Origin: a virus
Direction: 5' to 3' (one strand)
Virus record (IMG/VR): IMGVR_UViG_3300009509_001033
Location: 1 to 64,000 of that record
Length of the DNA stretch: 64,000 nt
Shown: in pieces, positions 23,886-32,684 of the stretch
How positions within the stretch are numbered: position 1 is the first letter of the stretch
How the letters are laid out: every line of letters starts with the position of its first letter
Made by a program: the position numbers and the translations under genes
The notes under the pieces: generated by a model
What the model was told of the DNA's origin: nothing
The model's input: the letters and a program-made list of their open reading frames with translations, nothing else
The model's database searches: none

Positions 23886-24739
23886 CTCTCAACACACTTT
23901 CGTATTACATCTACTGTATTAGTTATAAGCATCTCTGGAAAAACCTTAGAGATATTCTTATATATATCTAATAAAACAATTTCTTTGACACCACAATATG
24001 AATCAATTTCAAGAGCAAGCTGCATCAGATTCTTTATAGGTGGGAAAACAGCATGATAATATCTATGCTCTTCTGGTAATAACGGATAACAACCCATATA
24101 CATGGCATCAAAAATATCAGGATTCAAATACCCTATCTCATAATTGTTAGGTGTATCTATTAGTACAAAGCATTTTATATTACTCCAAGAAAAGTCCTTT
24201 CTTGTAACTCCTGCATTCTTATATTCGTCTATTTTATGTTTCGGTAAAGATGCAGTATAGTGTACTTTGTATTTTGGAAAATGTTCAGATAGTTCTACAT
24301 AATAGGCTTCAAATCCTTTAAGCCTATTCTTTAGTGTACCTATATGCCCCAAGTCAATTTCCTTTTTATCACCACCATCTGGAAGAGTGTTGATTGTTAT
24401 CTCTTCTGTCCATGGGGGAAGAAAAGAAAATCCTTCTCTATGATTTATTGCTGGTTCAAAGAAGGAGACATTAAACTTCTTTAGATAGTTAAACTCTCTT
24501 TCAATAATGTCTAGATACCTATCAAATAAGACAACTGGCTTTTTTGATGATGCATAAAAGTCTACCACTGCTGCTTGTGTGGCAAGCTTATCTTTATCTT
24601 TTACATAACGTGGTATCCAGTCAATTAATATAGAGTCTACATCTGGAAGTTTATCTTCATTCTCAAGATATACCAGTTCGTATGTTTTAGGCATGTGACC
24701 TAAAAGCCTTTTATCACAGTTAAATACACCTAGTCTCAT
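23882..24739 (-). CDS. CgeB-like GT-B glycosyltransferase
   Basis: A 285-aa protein with alternating strands and helices. DLGHIGTLKNRLKGFEAYY is a hinge-like segment, and IGYLNPDIFDAMYMGCYPLLPEEH resembles the sugar-binding C-terminal part of CgeB-type transferases. The N terminus is short and less typical. It probably acts with the other transferases of the leftward cluster. The call is based on pattern, not on a single diagnostic motif. Confidence 0.55.
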   Translation of the reverse strand: MRLGVFNCDKRLLGHMPKTYELVYLENEDKLPDVDSILIDWIPRYVKDKDKLATQAAVVDFYASSKKPVVLFDRYLDIIEREFNYLKKFNVSFFEPAINHREGFSFLPPWTEEITINTLPDGGDKKEIDLGHIGTLKNRLKGFEAYYVELSEHFPKYKVHYTASLPKHKIDEYKNAGVTRKDFSWSNIKCFVLIDTPNNYEIGYLNPDIFDAMYMGCYPLLPEEHRYYHAVFPPIKNLMQLALEIDSYCGVKEIVLLDIYKNISKVFPEMLITNTVDVIRKCVER

Positions 24740-25029
24740 TATTCACCTTTCGGTACTATTGATCTTTTTTGAGCCTGTTTCTGTGGATTATCACTACTTT
24801 TCTTTGGTAGCATAGGTTCTGCTATTTTCTTTCTTACCGGATCGGTAACTGCATCTAATCTGCATTCTGTACTTAAAGAATTTATAATTATTCTTCTAGT
24901 ATTGAGCAAAGTATATAAATACCTAGTTGCTTCATCTGAAGAATAAGCTGCAATGTATGCAGTCCATGATTGATCACGGTTACCATCCATTTCATAATCA
25001 AGTCTGTAAACTTCAACTCTTTTAGCCAT
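24739..25029 (-). CDS. Hypothetical protein (96 aa)
   Basis: The N-terminal part looks like a small alpha/beta unit (VEVYRLDYEMDG...AYIAAYSSDEATRYL), similar to phage proteins that process an integer-like amino-acid string, and the C terminus is basic and disordered. One-base and 8-base overlaps with its neighbours. Function unknown. Confidence 0.55.
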   Translation of the reverse strand: MAKRVEVYRLDYEMDGNRDQSWTAYIAAYSSDEATRYLYTLLNTRRIIINSLSTECRLDAVTDPVRKKIAEPMLPKKSSDNPQKQAQKRSIVPKGE

Positions 25030-25351
25030 AATAATCTTCTCCTTCTTCTTCTAGTACCTTCTTTAAGAAAGTACGTGTCATTGCCAAGAGGATTTTCGGT
25101 TTTAATGCTACCGTTTCATCATCGTCTTGGTTATAATATTCTATTTTAATATCGTTTAGTTCTTCATCATCAAGATCTATTCCCATCTGGTCACATAGTT
25201 GTTTAATAGCTTCCTCTAAACAACCTTCACATTGACATTCTTCTGAATGCTTACCTAATGCAGCTTCTTTAGCTTGATTGTCTCTGTAGAAACCATAATC
25301 ATCATAGTCTTTTGATGAATTTTTGTTTGGTCCTAGAATATCCTTAAACAT
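25022..25351 (-). CDS. Hypothetical acidic protein (109 aa)
   Basis: An acidic protein with a CQCEGC cluster near residue 40 and two helices. It overlaps both neighbours by 8 bases. No family recognised. Confidence 0.55.
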   Translation of the reverse strand: MFKDILGPNKNSSKDYDDYGFYRDNQAKEAALGKHSEECQCEGCLEEAIKQLCDQMGIDLDDEELNDIKIEYYNQDDDETVALKPKILLAMTRTFLKKVLEEEGEDYYG

Positions 25352-25706
25352 TTTCTTTGCCCTCTTTCTGTTCTTGATATGTCTCCTTAAGAGATCTTAA
25401 AATAGCATTAATGCTTCCTAGAGCTTCCTCCATATTGGACATAAAGTTATAGAAGTAGTCTTCTAGGAAACGTAGCTCATTCTCAAGTTGTCCTATAGTA
25501 AAGAGAGTTGTCCCTTCTGCTGGAACTTGCTCTCCACTTTTTATTAGTGAATCTGCAATACACTTATCACATCTTAAAATAGTAAAAGTGAAATTCTCAG
25601 GATCATATTTTTCAAGCTTTAGTTGTGTATCATAAAGAGTACAGCATATATGGTCAGTACCTATATCCATAAACTCACATTCACGTACACATTCTCTTTT
25701 AGACAT
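25344..25706 (-). CDS. Hypothetical Cys-rich, coiled-coil protein
   Basis: About 120 aa. The N terminus holds CVREC, ICC and CDKC. The C-terminal half is a long charged helix. I favour ATG 25706 because GGTGG lies about 9-11 bases upstream; ATG 25715 and GTG 25721 in the same frame are too close to it. Function unknown. Confidence 0.55.
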   Translation of the reverse strand: MSKRECVRECEFMDIGTDHICCTLYDTQLKLEKYDPENFTFTILRCDKCIADSLIKSGEQVPAEGTTLFTIGQLENELRFLEDYFYNFMSNMEEALGSINAILRSLKETYQEQKEGKENV

Positions 25707-25727
25707 TTCAATCATCACCACCTTTCA

Positions 25728-26702
25728 TTAGAGATATAACCACTTTTTATTCTCCTTAGATTTAAAGTACCACTTTACAGTTCGTTCTAAGGATCGTTCA
25801 AAATCAACCGGAAGATCCCATCCCATTTTTTCCATTTTAGATCCATCTAGAGCATATCTTAAATCGTGTCCAGGTCTGCTTGAATGAAAGTCAACTAATT
25901 GATATTCTAATGGTTTTTCTAGTATATCTGCTATTAACATTGCTAGTTTTAAATTGGTTACTTCTTTTTCTCCTACGATGTTATATTTTTCTCTAAATTG
26001 AAACTTGTCTAATAGAAAATGCAGTGCATGAGCAACATTTCTACAATGAATATAAAACCTAGATCCTGGAATGGTTTTTGTAGCATCCGAATGAATTGTT
26101 ACTACTTCATTATTTAACACCTTTCTTATAATCAATGGTATGAATTTTTCTGGGTGTTGTCTTTCACCAAAGCAATTCATTCCATGTGTTATAAAGACTG
26201 GTACTCTATATGTATTAGCATATGCAAGTGCTAACTCTTCTCCACCTGCCTTTGTAGCTGCATATGGGTTAGTGCTATTATATCTATCCCACTCTTTGTA
26301 ATTCATTCCTTTAGGAGCAGGACCAAAAACTTCATCAGTACTGAAATAATTGAACCCTCTAAGATCCTCTAGCTCTTTTGCATAGTTTAACATGTGCATG
26401 GTCCCTACTACATTTGACATAACAAATGGTTCTGGATCATCTATTGAATTATCTACATGTGTCTCTGCTGCTAAATGAAGAATATAGTCAACATTTTTTG
26501 TTTCTTGAATAACTCCAGGTGGGATAGGTCTGGTGAGATCTGTTGTGAAGAAAGATACTCGTTTATCATCGAAAGCTTTAATATCTCTAACACGGTCAAA
26601 GCCACTTGCTGCATAAGTAAGCTTGTCAAATATTACTATCTCCCATTTTGTGTTCTTAAGAAAGTGTTCTACTACATGGTGACCTGTTATTAAAATTTTC
26701 AT
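25728..26702 (-). CDS. rmlB-like: RmlB-like dTDP-glucose 4,6-dehydratase with deleted NAD loop
   Basis: A 324-aa extended SDR resembling RmlB. It has FDKLTYAAS (25-33), ILHLAAETHVDNSIDDP (74-90), the catalytic STDEVFG with Thr122-Asp123-Glu124, and YAATK with Tyr147 and Lys151. However, the N terminus reads MKILITGHHVVEHF: the Gly-rich GxxGxxG cofactor loop normally after ITG is missing, as if six codons were lost in frame. The catalytic residues are intact. It may use a changed cofactor mode or be inactive. It is expected to make a 4-keto-6-deoxy sugar nucleotide for the glycosyltransferases. Confidence 0.8.
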   Translation of the reverse strand: MKILITGHHVVEHFLKNTKWEIVIFDKLTYAASGFDRVRDIKAFDDKRVSFFTTDLTRPIPPGVIQETKNVDYILHLAAETHVDNSIDDPEPFVMSNVVGTMHMLNYAKELEDLRGFNYFSTDEVFGPAPKGMNYKEWDRYNSTNPYAATKAGGEELALAYANTYRVPVFITHGMNCFGERQHPEKFIPLIIRKVLNNEVVTIHSDATKTIPGSRFYIHCRNVAHALHFLLDKFQFREKYNIVGEKEVTNLKLAMLIADILEKPLEYQLVDFHSSRPGHDLRYALDGSKMEKMGWDLPVDFERSLERTVKWYFKSKENKKWLYL

Positions 26703-26718
26703 GTTTCATGAATCCCCC

Positions 26719-26952
26719 TTAATATTCTAGTTCTCCATCTGTTAATAATCTTGGGTTTTGTGCAACTTCAGCATCAATTCGTTCTTTCATATACCCTATA
26801 TAGTCTCTGACAGTATCTTCTCCGGTAGTAAAACTATCTTCAAGTATGTACCCATCAGAGAGTCTTATTATTGAAAAGTAGAGGTTATCCCATCCACCTA
26901 AAGCCCTTTCTCTTCTGACATCTATTTCAAAGCCCCTGTATATGACTTTCAT
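26719..26952 (-). CDS. Hypothetical protein (77 aa)
   Basis: A 77-aa small alpha/beta protein (VIYRGFEIDVRRE, then a DSFTTGEDTVRDYIGYMKERID helix). No family recognised. 10 to 16 base gaps on both sides. Confidence 0.55.
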   Translation of the reverse strand: MKVIYRGFEIDVRRERALGGWDNLYFSIIRLSDGYILEDSFTTGEDTVRDYIGYMKERIDAEVAQNPRLLTDGELEY

Positions 26953-26962
26953 ATTATCTCCA

Positions 26963-27151
26963 TTAAAAGTTTTTATGGTTTGAATAAAACTCTATTTCCT
27001 TTTTTATATTATCCCATTCTGGTATTATATTTGGTTCAGGTGTTGTATTGCCTTTACCAAACATCCACTCTTCTAGAGCTTTGGCTTTCTTTTTGTAGGC
27101 TTCAACTAATCCCTCTAATCTTTCTATTTCTCTATGATTCAAGTTCATCAT
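26963..27151 (-). CDS. Hypothetical helical protein (62 aa)
   Basis: A charged N-terminal helix (HREIERLEGLVEAYKKKAKALEEW) that is likely coiled-coil. It overlaps the upstream gene by 20 bases. A start one codon later is equally possible. Function unknown. Confidence 0.5.
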   Translation of the reverse strand: MMNLNHREIERLEGLVEAYKKKAKALEEWMFGKGNTTPEPNIIPEWDNIKKEIEFYSNHKNF

Positions 27152-27542
27152 AGATTCCTTTCATTGTCTCAGGTGGAGAGGTAGAACAGTGCTCCGTTTT
27201 TATATCTTGGAATTGCCCCTTCTCTCCTGAAAGCTTATTTTTGACCTTTACTCTTTGGGCATTATAGTTTCGTATTTCTAATGCTCTTCTCCCAACTTCT
27301 TCTAATCCCATTTCCCCTTCTTTTCCTAATCTAATATCAGCTTCTAATGCCCAAATAATTCCATTTATCCTGTGTAATTGTCTAATACACTTTACCATAT
27401 CTTCAAAGTCTTCTGGTTTAGAATTGAGCAGTACTTCTTTAGCAAAGGCATAAAATTCTGGCAGTGCTTTCTCACCTGCCTTTTCTACTTTATGAAAGAG
27501 AATGGATAGTCTATCACATATTTCTCCTATATTCATTTCCAT
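27132..27542 (-). CDS. Conserved helical phage protein (136 aa)
   Basis: A 136-aa helical protein with NIGEICDRLSILFHKVEKA at the start, RINGIIWALEADIR in the middle and ALEIRNYNAQRVKVKN later. This GEI-D-R-L-IL...N-x3-W...E-x2-IR...N-x2-R pattern recurs in small proteins near sugar-biosynthesis genes (I recall the DUF6165 group, not confirmed). It ends where UvsX begins upstream, sharing one base. Confidence 0.55.
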   Translation of the reverse strand: MEMNIGEICDRLSILFHKVEKAGEKALPEFYAFAKEVLLNSKPEDFEDMVKCIRQLHRINGIIWALEADIRLGKEGEMGLEEVGRRALEIRNYNAQRVKVKNKLSGEKGQFQDIKTEHCSTSPPETMKGIYDELES

Positions 27543-28612
27543 TACTCTTCTTCACCATCCTCTACTAGTTTTGCAGCTTCTTCTATTTCTTCATTAATAG
27601 TAGAATAGCCTGTATCGGCAATCCATTCTTCTAGTTTTTCCAGAATACTTTCATCTTCAAATAGATATTGTTTTAAAGCTTCCCTTCCCTGAATCTTTTT
27701 CTCTTCACCAACATCATACCAGGAACCAGAAGCAACAATAATACCTGATCCAAGTGCTTGTTCTATAATACCTGCATATGGATCAATACCTTTTCTATAG
27801 TCAATATCTACTATTGCTTCTTGGAATGGTGGATATAGATTATTCTTCAGAGTATATGCTTTGAGTCTTGTGCCTATGATTTGTTTCTTACTGGTGCCTT
27901 CCTCATCAGCATCCCCACCTTCTGTGATATACTCCTTTTTAAGGTTGATAAGGATTCTGGGAAGGTATCTCATTGCCTTACCACCACCAATTTGATCGGG
28001 CATTGGAACTAGTCCAGGTCTTCCATATAAATGGCCACAGGCAATACCGATAGAGTTCTGTTTAATACATAATGCAAGGAAGAGTCTGAACATTGCTTTA
28101 AGATCTTTTTGTAGGAGACCCTGATCTTGTTTGTATTTCCCCTTCTTTGCATCCTTTAATGCTTTCTGTCTCTGTAGGTTACCAATACTATCAATACCGA
28201 TTATATATTTATCTCCAGAACCTTCTAATTGGCCAAGTATAGCTATAACCTCTTCAACAAAAGGTGTGTAAATATACATGCAGCTTTCAATATCTAATCC
28301 CCATCTCTCACAGAAAGTATTATTAATACCACCTTCCGTATCAATTATGACCGGAGTATAGCCTTTCTTCTGTGCTTCAACCATGCAGAGCACCATGAAG
28401 GAAGATTTCATACTTGCTTCTGGTCCAACAATACCAACAATGATCTTATTAGGAATACCTCTGAAAAAGCTACCGGAGATTATTCTATTAAGATCATAAC
28501 ACGGTGATTGTATCCAGTCTCGTTCTGCTGCTATGTTTGAATCTGCAAGAACAGAGACATGTACTCCTTTAACATTTGCTTCGATTCGTTTTTTTATGTC
28601 TGCTAGTTTCAT
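27542..28612 (-). CDS. uvsX: UvsX/RecA-like recombinase
   Basis: A 356-aa strand-exchange protein. Walker A is GPEASMKSS (63-71), of the T4 UvsX type G-P-x-x-S-x-K-S. The Walker B strand is YIIGIDSIG (136-144), and the DNA-binding loop region follows around VPMPDQIGGGKAMRYLPR. The C terminus is acidic, as in RecA/UvsX. It forms filaments on single-stranded DNA for recombination-dependent replication and repair. It is followed upstream by gp46/gp47, a natural functional group. Confidence 0.9.
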   Translation of the reverse strand: MKLADIKKRIEANVKGVHVSVLADSNIAAERDWIQSPCYDLNRIISGSFFRGIPNKIIVGIVGPEASMKSSFMVLCMVEAQKKGYTPVIIDTEGGINNTFCERWGLDIESCMYIYTPFVEEVIAILGQLEGSGDKYIIGIDSIGNLQRQKALKDAKKGKYKQDQGLLQKDLKAMFRLFLALCIKQNSIGIACGHLYGRPGLVPMPDQIGGGKAMRYLPRILINLKKEYITEGGDADEEGTSKKQIIGTRLKAYTLKNNLYPPFQEAIVDIDYRKGIDPYAGIIEQALGSGIIVASGSWYDVGEEKKIQGREALKQYLFEDESILEKLEEWIADTGYSTINEEIEEAAKLVEDGEEE

Positions 28613-28613
28613 A

Positions 28614-29063
28614 TTATCCCCAACTCATATGTTTTGCTCCTGGTTTTTCTGGCTCTGGCTCTGATGGTTCTGGTTCTGGCTCTTCTTCTCCATCTCTTAC
28701 TCTATGAAGGCTTTCACGGTCAAGTATCAAATGACCCATACCAAGAGCTTGTAAAGCTGATCTTTGTTCATTTATAATTCGTAGGTAGTCTTGCTCTATG
28801 CTTCGTATTTCTTCAGCATTCTTATATACTTTTAACTCTTCTACCTTCTGCTCTAGATCATCTACTCTTTCTTCCAGAAAGGCTATGTATTCTTCTCTTT
28901 CCTCCGTAACGAATGTTTCAAAAGAGTCTATATCCTTATTTATAAGACTATATAGGATATCTTCAATTTCCCATCCTGCATATTTTTTAGTAAGCCTTTC
29001 AATGAACAGTTTTACTTGTTCTTTATCAATTAATATGCCATTAATTAATTCAAATCTGTCCAT
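28614..29063 (-). CDS. Hypothetical coiled-coil protein
   Basis: About 149 aa: a helical N terminus, a long coiled coil (residues about 50-100, EEREEYIAFLEERVDDLEQK) and a Pro/Glu repeat tail (PEPEPSEPEPEKP). ATG 29063 is preferred because GGAGG sits just upstream; an ATG at 29075 contains that ribosome site. It lies between UvsX and gp46, where a recombination mediator might be expected, but it does not resemble UvsY. Confidence 0.6.
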   Translation of the reverse strand: MDRFELINGILIDKEQVKLFIERLTKKYAGWEIEDILYSLINKDIDSFETFVTEEREEYIAFLEERVDDLEQKVEELKVYKNAEEIRSIEQDYLRIINEQRSALQALGMGHLILDRESLHRVRDGEEEPEPEPSEPEPEKPGAKHMSWG

Positions 29064-29092
29064 ATTTTCCTCCATTATATCATCAGCTATCC

Positions 29093-30034
29093 TTATTGTA
29101 AAGTAATTGTACTAAACCCACTTATCTTTTCTACTAGATAAGTTCTATCAACATCTATATCAGCTACTTCTTTACGATGAGAGATAAGAAATATCTTTAA
29201 ACTATCTTCTTGTTGTTTCCATTTAACTATCCTCATTAATTTCTCTATACCGTAGCTATCAATAGATGAATCAAGAAGTTCATCAGTAACAAGGATGTCA
29301 GGAAAAATTCCAGCTTTGAGCCTAGCAAAGTCGAGAAGTGCCATTTGTAGTGATAGATCTATGCTACGTCCTTCTCCACCTGATAGACTTCCATAGGAAG
29401 CATTAGTTATTCCTGGTCCTTTAATTTCTGCTTCTAACCACTTATCTATTATAGCATAAAAACCATGCCCTGTTTCGGATAAATGATGATTTGTTCTTCT
29501 ATTGAGATAGGGCATATTTGCAGAGATCACGAACTGCTTGATATTCTCATCTTTACAACACTCCTTAATGAAGTTTATATAGTCACTAAGAAGTTGGAGT
29601 TTTTCTGTTTCTTTTTGGTGTATTTCATTCTCTCCAGACAGAGAGACTATCTTTGCTCTCTCTGATTCGATTATCTCTTCAAAGCTTGCTCTTGTTTCTT
29701 TTTCACTTACAACTTTGTTTTCAAGGTTATCTATTAACCTCTCCAGGTTTTCTAACTTTTCAATTGCTAGTTTGTAGTCTTTAATAGAATGCTCTACATC
29801 TGCAAGTTCTTTACCTGCTTTGGTGCATTTTGTATTATACTTGGTGCTAATATCATCAAGCTTTTTCAAAGCATTTTTGTATCGTTCAACTATGCCCTTA
29901 TTCTTTTTGATGTCAAGAGACTTTAGGACTGCTTTCTTTTCTTTAATATCACCATCTAGTCTTATGATGGTCATTAAGGTATCTTTCATTTTATGTATAC
30001 TTTCACTCCTAATATTAACTTCCTTTCTGACCAT
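29093..30034 (-). CDS. 46: gp46/SbcC-like ATPase, C-terminal half
   Basis: A 313-aa protein that starts inside a coiled coil and ends with the C-terminal ATPase lobe: ABC signature SLSGGEGR (216-223), Walker B DILVTDEL (246-253) and H-loop SHR (285-287). It lacks Walker A, which is on the separate gene at 30069. The start has no clear ribosome site. The reading frame continues upstream of ATG 30034 to a TAA only a few codons beyond the stop of the N-terminal half, in the +1 register. So this is either a frameshifted gp46 or a true split protein. With gp47 it forms the DNA-end-processing nuclease complex. Confidence 0.85.
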   Translation of the reverse strand: MVRKEVNIRSESIHKMKDTLMTIIRLDGDIKEKKAVLKSLDIKKNKGIVERYKNALKKLDDISTKYNTKCTKAGKELADVEHSIKDYKLAIEKLENLERLIDNLENKVVSEKETRASFEEIIESERAKIVSLSGENEIHQKETEKLQLLSDYINFIKECCKDENIKQFVISANMPYLNRRTNHHLSETGHGFYAIIDKWLEAEIKGPGITNASYGSLSGGEGRSIDLSLQMALLDFARLKAGIFPDILVTDELLDSSIDSYGIEKLMRIVKWKQQEDSLKIFLISHRKEVADIDVDRTYLVEKISGFSTITLQ

Positions 30035-30068
30035 ACTTTTTTGAGCAACAGCTTCCTTTCTTCCCTCT

Positions 30069-31259
30069 TTAGCTCTCCATCTTTCTTTTTAGATCTGTAA
30101 TCTTCTCTTCTGTTATCTTTTCACCACAAAGAGGACACTCATCTTCTTCCTCCATTACTCTAAGGTGTCCTACATCCTGTTCAATGAGAGTTTCAAGGGA
30201 AGAGATTTCTTTCTCATAGTTCATTTCACGAATAAGATGTTGGTCTCCTTCTGCTACAATTTCATCTCTTTCTTTTTCAGCTTCTTCTATTCCCTTTTCA
30301 AGTTTTTTCGGGTCACCATATTTAGCTCTTTCACTTTCAATCTGTTTTATCTCTGCTAAAGCCCCTCTAACTCTATCCATGTCAACTTGTTTTTCAAGAG
30401 TTTTAATTTTAAACTCTACATTTTCGACCTTGCTATTTATACTCAGAACGATATTCATTAGTACAGCATGGTTTTCTCCAGCTTTAATGATCTGTTTTTG
30501 GAGTCTTTCGTACTCTTTTCTATCTTCTGCATATCTCTCTTTAAGCTTTTCGTATTTGTCCTGTGCATCTTCCAGTTCTGAAGCTGAAGAGACAAGAGTT
30601 CTTATTTTGCTCTGGATGTTAGCAATGGTCCTGTTTGATTCATTAATAGTCTGCTCATTGAACTGAGACTTCATCAAGTGGTCACTAAGTTTCTTATCAA
30701 TAGATCTCAACTTCTCATTACATTTCTCATTGATCTTGTTGAAAAGCTGAAGATTGAAAATACGTTCCAGGAACTTTCTTTTTTCAGGCTTTTTCATTGT
30801 GAGTACTGGAGAAGTAGTGTTGATGTTGGTGTAGACAAGAGACATGAAGGTGTTGAAGTCAATTCCTAGAACCTCTTCCTCCAGTTGCTTTTGGAATATA
30901 TCTTTTCTTGCATCTATAGGAACATCAGTGCCGTTCTTTGAGACTGTGAATGCATCTGGCTTCAATGCTCTATAAATAATATATTCATCCTTGCCTTTAT
31001 GGAAAGTGATTGCAACTTCACAATTCTTTCTGTTTCTCCAATTGACTATCTGTTCAAGTTTTATATCACGATTTACCTTTCCAAAGAGGGCAAAAGGAAT
31101 GGTTTCAAGAAAAGAGGATTTTCCTGATGCATTTGATCTGTCCTTGGCATGATCAAGACCAAGAATCAAATTAAGCCCATAAAGAAAATCCACTTCTTGC
31201 CATCTGCTACCAAAGCTTAGGAAGTTACGGAATCTTATTGAATCAATTTCTAATCTCAC
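30069..31259 (-). CDS. 46: gp46/SbcC-like ATPase, N-terminal half
   Basis: A 396-aa protein with the N-terminal SMC-like ATPase lobe (Walker A GLDHAKDRSNASGKSS, 34-49), a coiled-coil arm and, 20 residues before the stop, the zinc hook CPLC (375-378). The normal second arm and ATPase lobe are absent and encoded at 29093. The two parts add up to about 709 aa, longer than T4 gp46. The start overlaps gp47 by 4 bases (ATGA). It acts in recombination-dependent replication and host DNA degradation. Confidence 0.88.
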   Translation of the reverse strand: MRLEIDSIRFRNFLSFGSRWQEVDFLYGLNLILGLDHAKDRSNASGKSSFLETIPFALFGKVNRDIKLEQIVNWRNRKNCEVAITFHKGKDEYIIYRALKPDAFTVSKNGTDVPIDARKDIFQKQLEEEVLGIDFNTFMSLVYTNINTTSPVLTMKKPEKRKFLERIFNLQLFNKINEKCNEKLRSIDKKLSDHLMKSQFNEQTINESNRTIANIQSKIRTLVSSASELEDAQDKYEKLKERYAEDRKEYERLQKQIIKAGENHAVLMNIVLSINSKVENVEFKIKTLEKQVDMDRVRGALAEIKQIESERAKYGDPKKLEKGIEEAEKERDEIVAEGDQHLIREMNYEKEISSLETLIEQDVGHLRVMEEEDECPLCGEKITEEKITDLKRKMES

Positions 31260-32275
31260 TTCATTTCCTCTATCACAACATCTATAAAGTTATGGAACAT
31301 AGTAAGGGCAGTTTTAAATTCAAGCCCCTCTGGTATTTCTGATTTTTCCAGGTAGCTCTTGACTATCTCTTTCTCACTTTTCATTTCTACTTCTTCATCA
31401 ATGATGTCTCCTGTAAGATCAACAGCAGCATTGGCAAAGTCAGTATAAACTTGAAGGGGATTTCTCATTTGGATTTCTTCAAGCATTTCTGTGTTTTTAG
31501 TAGTTCCATAGTCTCTATCATAAATTATTTTAATTATATTACCTTCTATATTTGTAAGGTCTCCAAAACAATCTGTATTAATGATAATGAATTTTGGTGC
31601 CTTGTTATATTCAACAAAATCAAAGTCTCCACCATTGTCAGTGTTGGGATAATAGAAATAATATCCTCTAGAGCTACCTGCATCTCCAAAGTCCTGTTGA
31701 TATGGAGAACCCAAATATTTGATGCCATCAATCCCATGAGTAGGTGTATGAAAATGACCCGAAACAACCATCTTAAATTTTTTAAAATCACTGGCATTAA
31801 GGTTTGCCCTTCTCATTATATATCCATCATTCATCTTGAAACCATTGATTTCGAAATGCCCCATGAGTACAGGACATTCAAGATGTTGGAAGTTCTGGCT
31901 CCATGGCACTAAACCTATTTGCCAAGGTTCAAGACAAATTGGATCATCTACTATATGAATGTTTGTAAATTCTTTGAGTGTAACTAGGGAGTGAGGGTGA
32001 GTTTGGTTTTTAAAGTATTGATCATGGTTGCCTACCACTATCCATGTTTCAAATTGATTGAGAATGTTTCCTATTTGATGTGCATAATTGAGAGTTTTAA
32101 CATTAAGTGCTCTTCTATTATCATAGAAATCACCAAGATGTATTATGGTATTTACATTACGTCTATCACATTCATCTGCAATTTCTTTGAAGAGTTCTAA
32201 TACAACCTCATGCCATATATCAGCAGATTTGAAAATTCCTAAATGTGTATCGGTAACGATACAAAGTGGGTCCAC
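31256..32275 (-). CDS. 47: gp47/SbcD-like nuclease
   Basis: A 339-aa calcineurin-like phosphoesterase with all nuclease motifs: TDTHLG (8-13), HLGDFYDN (46-53), VVGNHDQY (80-87), a GHFE segment and SGHFHTP. It is the Mre11/SbcD partner of gp46. The start is GTG 32275 with AGGAG 7 bases upstream. Length is like T4 gp47. It overlaps gp46 by 4 bases, consistent with a 1:1 complex. Confidence 0.9.
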   Translation of the reverse strand: MDPLCIVTDTHLGIFKSADIWHEVVLELFKEIADECDRRNVNTIIHLGDFYDNRRALNVKTLNYAHQIGNILNQFETWIVVGNHDQYFKNQTHPHSLVTLKEFTNIHIVDDPICLEPWQIGLVPWSQNFQHLECPVLMGHFEINGFKMNDGYIMRRANLNASDFKKFKMVVSGHFHTPTHGIDGIKYLGSPYQQDFGDAGSSRGYYFYYPNTDNGGDFDFVEYNKAPKFIIINTDCFGDLTNIEGNIIKIIYDRDYGTTKNTEMLEEIQMRNPLQVYTDFANAAVDLTGDIIDEEVEMKSEKEIVKSYLEKSEIPEGLEFKTALTMFHNFIDVVIEEMK

Positions 32276-32278
32276 ACA

Positions 32279-32479
32279 TTAACTCCTTTGTTTCTTAATA
32301 AGACTTTTAAATACAGAGTCCATCCAATTGGAGGATCTATTCGGATTATAGCTCATATTTCTTATAAAGTGCTTCAGGAAGAGTTCTGGGTTATGTTTCA
32401 CTTCTTCTAGCCAGTTAACCAGTTCTTCTTTCTCTTCTTGTTCTTTTTCTAGTTCTTTTATCCAGTCAATTTGTTCCAT
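32279..32479 (-). CDS. Hypothetical helical protein (66 aa)
   Basis: A 66-aa protein with an acidic coiled-coil-like first half (IKELEKEQEEKEELVNWLEE) and a basic end. It shares a base with the upstream stop. Function unknown. Confidence 0.55.
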   Translation of the reverse strand: MEQIDWIKELEKEQEEKEELVNWLEEVKHNPELFLKHFIRNMSYNPNRSSNWMDSVFKSLIKKQRS

Positions 32480-32658
32480 TAATCAGTCCTGTAAAATCTA
32501 CGAGTAGCACCACATTTGGGGCATTTAAAAGACCAGTTTTTAACCTGTCTAGCTTTGACTTTCGTATCATAATCACATTTTTCACATCGTGTTCTTAGTA
32601 TACCTTTTTCAGCCTGTTCCTCAACAGCTTCCCAATATTGCCAAGAATCCATTTCCAT
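32479..32658 (-). CDS. Zinc-ribbon protein (59 aa)
   Basis: CEKC...CPKC ribbon at the centre. ATG 32658 is chosen because GGAGG lies 8 bases upstream; an in-frame GTG at 32673 overlaps that ribosome site. It may bind nucleic acid, but there is no further evidence. Confidence 0.6.
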   Translation of the reverse strand: MEMDSWQYWEAVEEQAEKGILRTRCEKCDYDTKVKARQVKNWSFKCPKCGATRRFYRTD

Positions 32659-32684
32659 AAATACAACCTCCACAAATTGTTTTC

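Noticed and set aside
27542-28612. Unusual Walker A (GPEASMKSS) taken as a defect in the recombinase
   Set aside because: T4 UvsX has the same G-P-x-x-S-x-K-S form, so it is normal for this family.
31451-31912. 153-codon open frame on the plus strand
   Set aside because: Lies opposite gp47, whose nuclease motifs are complete; no motif of its own.
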